Assembly (NCBI GenBank): GCA_003135995.1
Contig: PNBM01000037.1
Location: 1 to 17,276, forward strand
Origin: Ignavibacteriota bacterium
Lineage (GTDB): Bacteria > Bacteroidota > Ignavibacteria > Tepidaquicellales > Tepidaquicellaceae
Length of the DNA stretch: 17,276 nt
Reading direction: 5' to 3'
The notes below the pieces were generated by a model. That model was not told where the DNA came from and did no database searches. It worked only from the letters and a program-made list of their open reading frames with translations. Position 1 is the first letter of the stretch, and each line of letters begins with the position of its first letter. Shown here in pieces: positions 7,587-16,000 of the stretch. Both the position numbers and the translations under genes were made by a program.

Positions 7587-8246
7587 ATGAAAAATAAGTT
7601 TAATTCAGCAGTCGAAGCCGCAAAAAAAGGAAACCTGGAATATGCTAAAAAGGTATTTGATATGGTTTTAAAGAAAAATTCATCAAACTATGCGGCATAT
7701 ATTAACAGGGGAAACGTAAGAAGAAATTTGAGCGATTTTAATGGCGCCCTCGAGGATTATAACAGAGCTATAAAGCTCGAGCCTGAAAGGTCTGAAGCTT
7801 ATAATAACAGGGCAAACTTATTCTGCCACCTGTGCTGTTTCGAAGAAGCATTGAATGATATAAATAAGGCAAATGAAATTAATCCGGACAGCGCCCTGAT
7901 TTTATGCAACAAGGGAAATATTGAATCCAGGATGGAACTGTTCCAGGAAGCAGAATCCGACCTTAACGAAGCGATACAAAAAGAACCTACATTTTTACTT
8001 GCTTATCTTTGCAGGGGTTTGTTGAAAGAGAAAACAGAAGATTACATCGGGGCAATAAAAGACTATTCGGTTGCTATTAAATTTAACGGCAAATATGCCG
8101 ATGCTTATTATCATCGCGGAAAAGTGTTTATGGATTATTTAAATGATGAATCCAGCGCTAAGAACGATATGGTTAAAGCTATGAAACTTGGCGTTGTTAT
8201 GGCGGGAACATATCTGGCAATTTTGAACGGATTGATATGTAATTAA
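7587..8246 (+). CDS. Tetratricopeptide-repeat protein, six TPRs
   Basis: A 219-residue protein consisting almost wholly of six 34-residue TPR units in perfect register: 1-34, 35-68, 69-102, 103-136, 137-170 and 171-204. They show the usual pattern of AY..RG at helix A and A..D...AI....P at helix B (for example YNRAIKLEP). There is no signal peptide, membrane segment or catalytic domain, so it is most likely a cytoplasmic scaffold for protein-protein contacts. The first repeat is the most diverged and the last ends in a weaker consensus. It stands alone, with more than 300 bp on either side, so context does not reveal a partner. The start is the first ATG in frame, in a leader without Shine-Dalgarno. 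Confidence 0.9.
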   Translation: MKNKFNSAVEAAKKGNLEYAKKVFDMVLKKNSSNYAAYINRGNVRRNLSDFNGALEDYNRAIKLEPERSEAYNNRANLFCHLCCFEEALNDINKANEINPDSALILCNKGNIESRMELFQEAESDLNEAIQKEPTFLLAYLCRGLLKEKTEDYIGAIKDYSVAIKFNGKYADAYYHRGKVFMDYLNDESSAKNDMVKAMKLGVVMAGTYLAILNGLICN

Positions 8247-8326
8247 TAAATTTGCTGAAGTGTTGGTTTCGAAGATGTTCTTTGTAAAAACATATTAAAA
8301 TTTCTTAGTAAGAGATAAACATATTC

Positions 8327-8360
8327 AGCCCTTTTAAGTCCTGGTTTAATGAGGGCTTTT
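8327..8360 (+). terminator. Weak candidate terminator after the TPR gene
   Basis: AGCCCT (8327-8332) pairs with AGGGCT (8352-8357) and a short T-run follows. The 19-nt loop is long, so this is only a modest intrinsic-terminator candidate, 80 bp after the TPR stop. The rest of the 302-bp gap shows no other structure or gene. Confidence 0.4.
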
Positions 8361-8548
8361 CGGGAGGAGAGCAAATTTTAAGGGGTTGAGCGTGTTATCT
8401 TTTACTGAATAAACCTTATAAAAATATTTATATTTTAGTTCTGCTACTTGCATTTATAAGGGTTCTGCATTTTTTGTTTCAAATCGCAATATCGGTCTCT
8501 AAAATATTACTGCTCATTTAAAAGGACGTAAAAGTTTTTTATTAAAAC

Positions 8549-8734
8549 ATGGATTTAAATAAAATATATATTGATTATGGGTGGCATCCTTCCGATGGTG
8601 ATTATAATATCGAAAAGGAATTATTCCGGGATAAAAAAATTAATGCAATCAGAGAAATTAATTTTTATAAAATATTAAAGCTCTTTAGCCATATATTTAA
8701 AAACAAATTATTTGCATTGAAAAGAAAAAAATAA
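8549..8734 (+). CDS. Small hypothetical protein upstream of the cytochrome gene
   Basis: A 61-residue frame begins MDLNKIYIDYGWHPSDGDYN and has a strongly basic C-terminus ending in KRKK. I recognise no family. It ends 7 bp before the start of the c-type cytochrome, so the two could form an operon and this frame could be a small accessory or leader peptide. There is no signal peptide and no cysteine for heme or metal binding. The AT-rich leader gives no ribosome-site support. Moderate to low confidence that it is translated. Confidence 0.45.
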   Translation: MDLNKIYIDYGWHPSDGDYNIEKELFRDKKINAIREINFYKILKLFSHIFKNKLFALKRKK

Positions 8735-8741
8735 TGAATAT

Positions 8742-9170
8742 ATGTTATATTCCAAAAAACTTATATATTTAATGTTATTATTGATTTTCAACGGGTTGCT
8801 TTTCGCTTTGTCTTGCTCTGACGATGAAGTAAAATTTACAGGTATAATAAAAAATAACGTTTATGTTAAGGGCAGTGATGAAATGGCTGCCATGGGGGAG
8901 ATTATCTTTTCGAAAAAATGTCTTAGCTGTCATTCCCTCGATGTTAATTTTAAAGGACCGGAGCTTGGAGATGTCGTAAAAAGACGTAAAGCGGAATGGA
9001 TATTAAATATGATTATTAACCCGGAAGAAATGATTAGCAAAGATGCAGATGCTAAATATTTATTCCTGACTCACGCAGTAAAAATGGTTCTGAAAAATGT
9101 AAGCGAAGATGATGCTAAAGCTGTACTTGAATATCTGAAATTTGTAAATAATAGCAAAAAAATAATATGA
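8742..9170 (+). CDS. Monoheme c-type cytochrome, predicted lipoprotein
   Basis: A 142-residue class I cytochrome c. An N-terminal signal (basic SKK, then hydrophobic LIYLMLLLIFNGLLFAL) ends at C25 in ALSC, a relaxed lipobox. The residues that follow, SDDE, resemble the lipoprotein export signal of flavobacteria that sends lipoproteins to the cell surface, so a periplasmic or surface-anchored location is inferred. Heme is attached at C60-LSC-H64, and M115 in HAVKMVL is the likely sixth ligand. The stretch KRRKAEWILNMIINPEEM and the C-terminal VSEDDAKAVLEYLKF match the soluble cytochromes that carry electrons to respiratory or denitrification enzymes. No oxidase, reductase or maturation gene lies nearby, so the partner is unknown. 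It may be cotranscribed with the small ORF 7 bp upstream. Confidence 0.9.
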   Translation: MLYSKKLIYLMLLLIFNGLLFALSCSDDEVKFTGIIKNNVYVKGSDEMAAMGEIIFSKKCLSCHSLDVNFKGPELGDVVKRRKAEWILNMIINPEEMISKDADAKYLFLTHAVKMVLKNVSEDDAKAVLEYLKFVNNSKKII

Positions 9171-9200
9171 TGATATTCTTAGATTAATATTTTTTCTCCC

Positions 9201-9293
9201 GTCCCCTTTTAGATTTTATTAATAATCAGGATTTTAGAAGTGAATTTTAAAGAATAAGAGAAGAAGGAAATAAAAGGGGACAGATTATAATCT
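9201..9293. repeat. Inverted repeat with GGGGACAG boundary and adjacent palindrome
   Basis: GTCCCCTTTT (9201-9210) is repeated in perfect inversion as AAAAGGGGAC (9272-9281), with about 60 bp between. The right arm continues as CAG and runs into a 12-bp palindrome, AGATTATAATCT (9282-9293). GGGGACAG-like ends are often seen around REP-associated transposase (Y1 family) elements; that link is from memory and not provable here. No transposase frame lies between the arms. Confidence 0.5.
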
Positions 9294-9354
9294 CTGTTGT
9301 TTTTAAAAAAGTTGGATATTTAATCTGACGATATTAACAAAATTTTACCATTAT

Positions 9355-9424
9355 TCCTGAGTACGTTACCGGGCTTCCCCCTCCCGGTATACCTCCCAAG
9401 TTTACGTACTCAGGATTTTTTTTT
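9355..9424 (+). terminator. Nested hairpin with T-run: terminator or structured RNA
   Basis: Perfect 12-bp outer arms TCCTGAGTACGT (9355-9366) and ACGTACTCAGGA (9404-9415) enclose a perfect 7-bp inner stem, TACCGGG (9367-9373) and CCCGGTA (9383-9389). A 14-nt unpaired bulge (9390-9403) lies on the right side, and nine T follow. The T-run only on this side gives plus-strand direction. It could terminate the cytochrome transcript, but it sits 185 bp downstream and is more elaborate than a simple terminator. Confidence 0.7.
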
Positions 9425-9525
9425 CAATTTCTATAATTCATTTTATCGTTTATTTAAAAAGTATATTATATTCTCGATTTTCGATGTTCTGTGAAACTGC
9501 CCTTATTTTTTTCCGTATTTATTAA

Positions 9526-9533
9526 TAAATTTG
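9526..9533 (+). promoter_or_regulatory. Candidate Bacteroidota -7 promoter element
   Basis: TAAATTTG fits TAnnTTTG exactly and ends 23 nt before the ATG at 9557, nearly the same spacing as the element before the receiver gene at 6517. It lies inside the longer GTG-started frame, which argues for the ATG start. No good -33 element was seen. Confidence 0.35.
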
Positions 9534-9556
9534 TATATAATGAATTAATAAAATTT

Positions 9557-9826
9557 ATGGACACTGTATTTTTAATATTAAGTTTATTTATTCCCCGGAT
9601 TACATTGGTTATCTTTTATTTATTACATTCAATTCCGGTAAATAATGTACCTTTCATCGGTGATGTTCTGCTAACGGTTTTTTTACCCCGCGTTCTTGTA
9701 CTGATTTATATAGTAGATAATCTCGGTACACATAATCCCTGGTTCTGGATTCATCTTGTTGTTGCACTGGTGGTTTATCTGGGCTCGGGAAAAGCCTATA
9801 GAAAAAGAAGGCGAAGAAAAGAATAA
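9557..9826 (+). CDS. Small integral membrane protein, three predicted helices
   Basis: An 89-residue protein from ATG 9557, beginning MDTVFLILSLFIPRITLV. Three hydrophobic segments are apparent at about residues 3-22, 36-52 and 62-76, and the C-terminus is very basic (KAYRKRRRRKE), likely in the cytoplasm. The motifs FLPRVLVLIYI and WFWIHL recur in short uncharacterised membrane proteins of this group, as I recall; no function is known to me. An in-frame GTG at 9491 would add 22 residues (MKLPLFFSVF...), but the upstream promoter-like octamer favours the ATG. It is a single gene, preceded by the nested hairpin and followed by a 200-bp AT-rich gap. Confidence 0.7.
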   Translation: MDTVFLILSLFIPRITLVIFYLLHSIPVNNVPFIGDVLLTVFLPRVLVLIYIVDNLGTHNPWFWIHLVVALVVYLGSGKAYRKRRRRKE

Positions 9827-10000
9827 ATTCAATTCTTTCCGGAAATAATTATACATTATAATTTCTATTTAATTATTAAGTTATTAAATTAATAATAAGA
9901 TTGAGTTTCATATAAACCGGTGCGATTAATTTAATATTTATTTTATTCTAATATAAATCAAATATATTTATTATATTAATTATTCTTGCCGCTGCCGAAA

Positions 10001-10007
10001 TATTTTG
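10001..10007 (+). promoter_or_regulatory. Weak promoter-like motif before the four-PAS kinase
   Basis: TATTTTG is one base short of TAnnTTTG and ends 21 nt before the ATG at 10029, a spacing similar to the two better candidates. It overlaps the alternative TTG start at 10005. It is easily produced by chance in such AT-rich sequence. Confidence 0.2.
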
Positions 10008-10028
10008 TTAAAATATTTATTATACAGT

Positions 10029-12317
10029 ATGAACAATAAAAATCGTTTTGATAATCCCGAGAGGAAACACACAAACGGTGATATTGATATACTTGACAAT
10101 TTTGACCTTGCCCTTACTTTAAAATCCACAAGGGATGGAGTAGCTATTTGCAATAACAAGGGAGAATTTATATATACAAACGATTCCTACCTGAAAACCT
10201 ATGGGTATGAATCCCCCGAGGAAATTATAGGAAGAAGCTGGAAACTGGTTCATCATCCGGATGAAATTAAAAAATTTGAAGAAATTGTTATTCCTGAACT
10301 GAATAAAAAAGGCTCATGGATAGGTGAAACAACGGGAAAAAAACGGGATGGAAGCATTATATATCAGGAATTAACATTAACATTAACAAACGAAGGAAGA
10401 ATAATTAGAATTACAAGGGACATAACCGAAAGAAAGAAAACGCAGATAGCCCTGGAAGAAAGTGAACTGAAATACAGATCTTTGATTGAAAACCTGAATG
10501 AAGCCGTGTTATATCAGGATAATAAAAACATAATTATATTTACCAATAAAAGATTCTGTGAATTATTCGGGTATGGGATTAACGAGCTGGAAGGCACAAA
10601 TGGTTATGATTTACTGTATGATAAAAATGATATAGAATTTATTAATGGGAAAAATAATGAACGGGTAAAAGGCATTTCGGATTCCTATGAAATAAGACTT
10701 AAAAAGAAAAACGGAGATCTGGTCTGGTGTCACATTAACGGAACTCCGTATCATGATGCAGCCGGAAATATCGTGGGTTCAATTACTATTATTTCTGACA
10801 TAACAGAGCATAAGAAATCCAAGGAGGCCCTTAGTGAATACGAAGCAAAATTTCAGGCAATCTTTGAGAGTTCCGTTGATGCAATCGGCGTAACAATAAA
10901 CGGAATTAATATTTTAAATAATCCTGCATTCGTGTTATTATTCGGATACAATGACGCAAACGAAATAGAAGGTAAATCCGAAATTAATTTCATTGCTTCA
11001 AGCGAACGGGAACGTATTATGGAATATACTAAGAATAGAATAATAGGCAAACCTGTCCCTTCTTCGTATGTCACTAAAGGTTTGAGAAAAGATGGTTCGG
11101 AATTTTCCCTCGAAGTGCATGTATCAGGTTATAAACTGGGAGGAGAAATTTATGAAATAGCAATATTGCGTGATATTACAGAGTTCGAAAAAACCGAAAA
11201 AGCATTAAGAGACAGCGAAGAAGGTTATCGTTCCCTTGTAAATACTTCGCCCGATGCGATTAATGTCATAAATCTTGAAGGAGATATTGTCTTTTTAAAT
11301 CAGCGAACAGTGGAAATGTTCGGGTACGGCGATTCTGATGAAGTGGTAGGAAAAGCATTATCGAGTCTGATTGTCGAAGAAGAATGGGAAGACGCAAAAG
11401 AAAAAATTAATGAAATTATAACTTATGGATATTCAGGTAATATTGAAAGAAGAATGATAAAAAAAGACGGTACCGTATTTCCTGCCGATATAAACGCTTC
11501 GCTTATAAGAAATTCGGAAGGAAATCCGACAGCTATAGTTGCAATTATCAGGGATATATCAAAACGAAAACATACAGAAGAAAAATTAAGGAAATTCGCC
11601 GAAGAACAAGCGGAATTGAATGCAACAAAAGATAAATTTTATTCGATAATAGCTCACGATCTGAAAAGCCCGTTTCAGACAATTTTGGGATATTCCGAAA
11701 TGCTCGACAAAAACATTGAAGAACTGGAAATACCCAGGATTTCAGAATATGCCCGCAATATTTATGAGTCCGCTAATGAAACTTTTAATCTTCTCGATGA
11801 CCTTTTGAAATGGACAGGCTCACAAACAGGCAGGATTAATGCATTACCGGAAATTATTTATGTCAAGGAATTGATAGATTCGACGACAAAAATTTTCAGG
11901 GAAAATGCGGACAGTAAAAAAATAAGTTTAACTTCAAAAGTAACCGGTGATTTATTTGTCTCTGCCGACAGAAATATGATAACTACGATATTGAGAAATC
12001 TCCTTTCAAATGCAATTAAATTTACAAGGGCGGAAGGCGAAATTAATTTAACTGCTGAAGAATATAACGGGAATATTTTAATTTCTGTTATTGATTCGGG
12101 TATCGGTATTCCAGAAGAAAATATTCCAAAATTATTCAGAGTAGAAAAGGCTTTTTCTACAGCCGGTACGGAAAAAGAAAAAGGAACAGGTTTAGGTCTT
12201 GTAATATGCAAAGAGTTCGTCGAGAAAAATAACGGAACTTTATCGGTTGAAAGTACTCCGGGAAAGGGAAGTAAATTTATTGTTTCATTGCCTAAATTGG
12301 ACGAGCGAATCTATTGA
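10029..12317 (+). CDS. PAS sensor histidine kinase with four PAS domains
   Basis: A 762-residue kinase from ATG 10029; a TTG at 10005 would add eight residues (MLKYLLYS). There is no membrane segment, so it is probably cytoplasmic. Four PAS units occur at about residues 25-135, 155-260, 275-385 and 400-510, each ending in a PAC signature (DITERKK, DITEHKK, DITEFEK, DISKRKH). A coiled coil leads into HisKA with H543 in IIAHDLKSPF, the phospho-acceptor site. The ATPase domain shows NLLSNAIKFT, DSGIGIP and KGTGLGL. It has no receiver, unlike the hybrid kinase at 930, so it must pass phosphate to a separate regulator; the two stand-alone receivers in this window are candidates, though both are several kilobases away. 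Signal unknown. Confidence 0.94.
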   Translation: MNNKNRFDNPERKHTNGDIDILDNFDLALTLKSTRDGVAICNNKGEFIYTNDSYLKTYGYESPEEIIGRSWKLVHHPDEIKKFEEIVIPELNKKGSWIGETTGKKRDGSIIYQELTLTLTNEGRIIRITRDITERKKTQIALEESELKYRSLIENLNEAVLYQDNKNIIIFTNKRFCELFGYGINELEGTNGYDLLYDKNDIEFINGKNNERVKGISDSYEIRLKKKNGDLVWCHINGTPYHDAAGNIVGSITIISDITEHKKSKEALSEYEAKFQAIFESSVDAIGVTINGINILNNPAFVLLFGYNDANEIEGKSEINFIASSERERIMEYTKNRIIGKPVPSSYVTKGLRKDGSEFSLEVHVSGYKLGGEIYEIAILRDITEFEKTEKALRDSEEGYRSLVNTSPDAINVINLEGDIVFLNQRTVEMFGYGDSDEVVGKALSSLIVEEEWEDAKEKINEIITYGYSGNIERRMIKKDGTVFPADINASLIRNSEGNPTAIVAIIRDISKRKHTEEKLRKFAEEQAELNATKDKFYSIIAHDLKSPFQTILGYSEMLDKNIEELEIPRISEYARNIYESANETFNLLDDLLKWTGSQTGRINALPEIIYVKELIDSTTKIFRENADSKKISLTSKVTGDLFVSADRNMITTILRNLLSNAIKFTRAEGEINLTAEEYNGNILISVIDSGIGIPEENIPKLFRVEKAFSTAGTEKEKGTGLGLVICKEFVEKNNGTLSVESTPGKGSKFIVSLPKLDERIY

Positions 12318-12390
12318 ATAGCAAATCCTTTAATAATAATAAAATGATATTATAAATATTAGTTTTATTATAAATTCATGGAAATTTAAA

Positions 12391-12858
12391 ATGATTAAAA
12401 AAATAATCTCAGGCGGACAAGCCGGGGCGGATAGAGCCGGACTCGATGCCGGAAAATTTCTGAAAATTCCGACCGGAGGTTATTGCCCTAAAGGATATTT
12501 AACTGAAAACGGGTATGACACATCTTTGAAATCATATGGACTCATTGAAACCGAATCCGGTTTGTATGAAGAGAGAACGCTGAAAAATGTTTTATCCGGT
12601 GACGGCACCGTAATATTTTGTAATGTTGATGTCGATGGAAATATTATCGGACTCGGGACAGCCTTTACACATCAGCTCTGCCTTCAATACAAAAAACCTG
12701 TAATCAAAAACCCGACTTCAAAACAATTTATCGAATGGATAAAAAAAAATAAAATAAAAATCCTTAACGTCGCAGGCAACCGCGAAAGCCAGTCCCACGG
12801 CATCTATAACAAAACCAAAAAATTCCTGATACAAAATATTAAAAAAATAAATTTGTAA
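12391..12858 (+). CDS. Putative molybdenum carrier / SLOG-fold nucleotide-binding protein
   Basis: A 155-residue protein opening with ISGGQAGADRAGLDAG (about residues 6-21), the glycine-rich loop typical of the putative molybdenum-carrier family, which belongs to the SLOG/Rossmann-like superfamily. PTGGYCPKGY (about 28-37), YEERTLKNV and DGTVIFCN follow the family pattern, and a conserved late segment reads LNVAGNRESQSHGI. The length is normal. Actual molybdenum carriage is poorly established; SLOG proteins more generally bind nucleotides or nucleotide-derived ligands. It lies 73 bp after the kinase and 176 bp before addA with hairpins between, so it is likely a separate unit. The final codons overlap an AT-rich inverted repeat. 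Confidence 0.85.
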   Translation: MIKKIISGGQAGADRAGLDAGKFLKIPTGGYCPKGYLTENGYDTSLKSYGLIETESGLYEERTLKNVLSGDGTVIFCNVDVDGNIIGLGTAFTHQLCLQYKKPVIKNPTSKQFIEWIKKNKIKILNVAGNRESQSHGIYNKTKKFLIQNIKKINL

Positions 12859-12872
12859 AAACAAATTTATTT
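12845..12872. repeat. AT-only 12-bp inverted repeat across the stop codon
   Basis: AAATAAATTTGT (12845-12856) and ACAAATTTATTT (12861-12872) are perfect inverted arms around AAAA, overlapping the stop of the SLOG-fold gene. With only one G:C pair it is a weak hairpin, but it may help 3' end formation in either direction. Confidence 0.5.
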
Positions 12873-12874
12873 AT

Positions 12875-12941
12875 ACTCCGTTAGGAGTTTTCCGTTTATA
12901 GCAAAGAAATAACCCAAATCTTAAAACCCCTTTAGGGTTTT
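12875..12941 (-). repeat. Two more REP-like palindromes of the left-edge family
   Basis: ACTCC-GTTA-GGAGT (12875-12888) is followed by TTTATAG after a short gap, the same order as in the reverse half of the left array. AAAACCC-CTTTA-GGGTTTT (12923-12929 and 12935-12941) shares the CCTAAAGG core on the minus strand. Centres are about 50 bp apart, again matching the left array. Confidence 0.6.
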
Positions 12942-13034
12942 CAAGTTTGTACTTTAAAAACTTATTTTTTCTCAATATTTGAGAAGAAATTTAAATTATA
13001 AATCATTAGATTATACACAATTAACCTTTACACG

Positions 13035-16000
13035 TTGGGAAATCTTTTAATATATCAGTCATCAGCGGGCTCGGGCAAAACTTATACACTCGCGAAAGAA
13101 TATTTGAAACTCGCTTTTAAATATCCCGGCGCATTCAAACACATACTTGCCGTAACCTTTACGAATAAAGCAACTGCGGAAATGAAAAATCGCATACTCG
13201 ATTTTTTAATTGATTTGTCCGAAGAAAAAGATGATGACCTTAAATCCCAATTAATAAAAGAAGGTGTAAAAATAGATATTCAATCCCAGTCAAAACTTGT
13301 TTTAGAAAATATACTTCACGACTATTCCAATTTTTCAATCAGCACGAACGACAGCTTCTTTAATAAAGTACTGCGTTCGTTTTCAAAAGAATTGAAGATA
13401 CAACTTGGCTTTCAGGTTGATTTCGATAACACTGCCGCTCTCGATGCTATTTCCGAAAAATTACTGAATGAAGTTGATAAAGATGTCTCACTCGAAAAAT
13501 TTATGGAAGACTATATTTATTCAAGTATGGATGATGATAAGAGCTGGGATGTGGAAAGGCAAATTAAATCACTCGGCAGCGAAATTTTCAGAGAAAGATA
13601 CTGGGAGAAAAAAATTCAAAAAGAATCTCACAACGTAATTAAAGATACAAGGGATTCGATTGGGGATTTTAAAAATGAGTTAAAAAATATTCTAACAGAT
13701 TTCGAAAATAAAATGAGTAAGTTTGGTGAAGATGCTGAAAAAATTATCAAAAAATATTCTCTCGAAATAAGTGATTTCCTGCAGGGCACGAGAGGTGTAA
13801 TGAATTATCTTGTCAACAATATCAGATTCAAGAAAAGTTATGAACCTAACAGCTACGTTCTGAACGCTTATAATGATATTTCGAAGTGGTACAATGCAAA
13901 ATCTCAGAAAAAGCCGGCACTGCAGGACGCCGTTAACAGCGGGCTTCACGAACTTCTCACACGAACAATTGATTATTACAACACCGAAGGAATAAAATAC
14001 AACACAGCATTAGAAATCAGGAAAACAATTTATACAGTCGGCGTTTTCACCGATCTTGTTCGACTGCTGAATGATTACAGAAAAGAGAACAGAATTCTTT
14101 TGCAATCCGATATAAGCAATATTCTGCAAACCATAATTACAAAAGAAGATTCTCCTTTTATATTTGAAAAAATCGGAAACAACTACAGAAATTTTCTAAT
14201 TGACGAATTTCAGGATACATCGAGCTTCCACTGGAGAAACTTTTTACCTCTCATAGTAAATTCATTGAGCGAACAGAACACATCTCTCATAGTAGGCGAT
14301 GTCAAACAATCTATTTATAGGTGGCGCGGCGGAAATATGAAACTGCTGTTAAAAAATATTTATGAAGATTTGAATGAATTTAGTTCTCTGATTAAAACCG
14401 ATAACCTGAAAGTGAACAGAAGAAGTTCTGAAGATATTGTTGAATTTAATAATCAGTTCTTTGCCGAAGCACCGGCAAAATTAACTCAGGACATAGAAAA
14501 TGAAGAATATAAAAAATTTATTACGGATTCATATAAAACCGTAAAACAGGATTTTGTCAGCGATAAAAAAAACGGATATGTTAATATATCTTTCATACAA
14601 AAAAGTGATGATATAAATGAAGAAATAAAGAAAAATCTCTTAGACACAATTAAAAACACGCTTGATGATAATTATAAATTAAGGGACATTTTAATTCTTG
14701 TCAGACGGAAGAGCGAAGCAAGCCGCGTTGCAAACTGGCTCGCAGAAAAGGAATATGAGTTCGTTTCCTCAGATTCCCTTATGCTGGAAAGCTCACCTAA
14801 AGTACGACTGCTTTTGAATGCGATAAGATATATCGTTGATAATAAAAACGAAATTTCGAAAGTTCAGATTCTTCAAAATTATCTGAACGATATTCCTGAG
14901 ATAAATGATATATTCTCGAAAGATAAAATCGGAGAAATATTTTTAAACAAACTGCCTCAGGAATTTTTTAAGGAAAATGAAAAACCAAAATTAAAACCTG
15001 TTCTGAATGATTTAACGATTTATGAGCTTACGGAACAACTCATAAAAATATTTAATCTGAATAATAACCCCGACCCTTATATCATCAGATTTCAAAGCAT
15101 AATTCTTGAATATTCTCAAAAAGAAAATTCGGATTTGATTTCATTCTTAATTTACTGGGATGAACACAAACAAGATTTTTCTATCACCGTATCCGAAGAA
15201 ACCGATGCTATTAAAATTATGACAATCCATTCCGCAAAAGGTCTTCAGAGTAAAATTGTAATGATTCCTTTTGCCGATTGGAAACTCGTGATTGACGGAA
15301 CGAAAGATTCTATGTGGGTTTCATCCGATGTGGAACCTTTCGATAAATCATCTGCATATCTTGTAAAAGCAACACAATCTCTTAAAAGTACTTATTTCAA
15401 AGATGACTATCTGGACGAATATGTTCTGACAAAACTGGATAACCTTAATCTCTTGTACGTTGCATTCACAAGACCTGAAGAACGCCTCTACGTCATTGTA
15501 CCGGGCGAAGAGGCAAGTAAAGTTAACAGTTTGATAAAAAATATTATAGAAAATTCAGAATCTTTTAAAAAAGAGTTAAAAGAAAATATTTACGAAAGCG
15601 GGAAAAAAATAAAAGCGATACATAAGGAATTAAAATCAGAAATTAAATCCGAGCAACTGAAAACCTATGTATCGAATGACTGGTATAAAAAAATTACAAT
15701 AAAACCGAAACATAGAAAATTAAATATATCTCCTGATAAAGAATTTGAATTCAAAACCTTAAGGGGAAACATAATTCACGAAACACTCTCTTATATCAAA
15801 TATAAAGTTGATGTTGATAATGCTGTAGATAAAATATTCTTTAACGGATTAATTACGGATGAACAAAGAAAACCTTTAGCATCTCAATTAAATAAAATGC
15901 TATCCGACGAAAAAATCGCAAAATGGTTTTCAGTTGATGCCGAAATAATAACGGAAACAGATATACTCCAAAAAGACGGGAAAATTCTTCGTCCCGATAG

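Noticed and set aside
9355..9415. Integron attC site
   Set aside because: The arms lack the GTTRRRY and RYYYAAC core sites, no integrase or cassette array is present, and a T-run follows.
9491..9556. GTG start for the small membrane protein
   Set aside because: The ATG at 9557 follows a promoter-like octamer that lies inside the extended frame, and the extension adds no recognised domain.
13692..13949. 85-codon minus-strand frame inside addA
   Set aside because: It is antisense to a continuous helicase coding region with all motifs in order.
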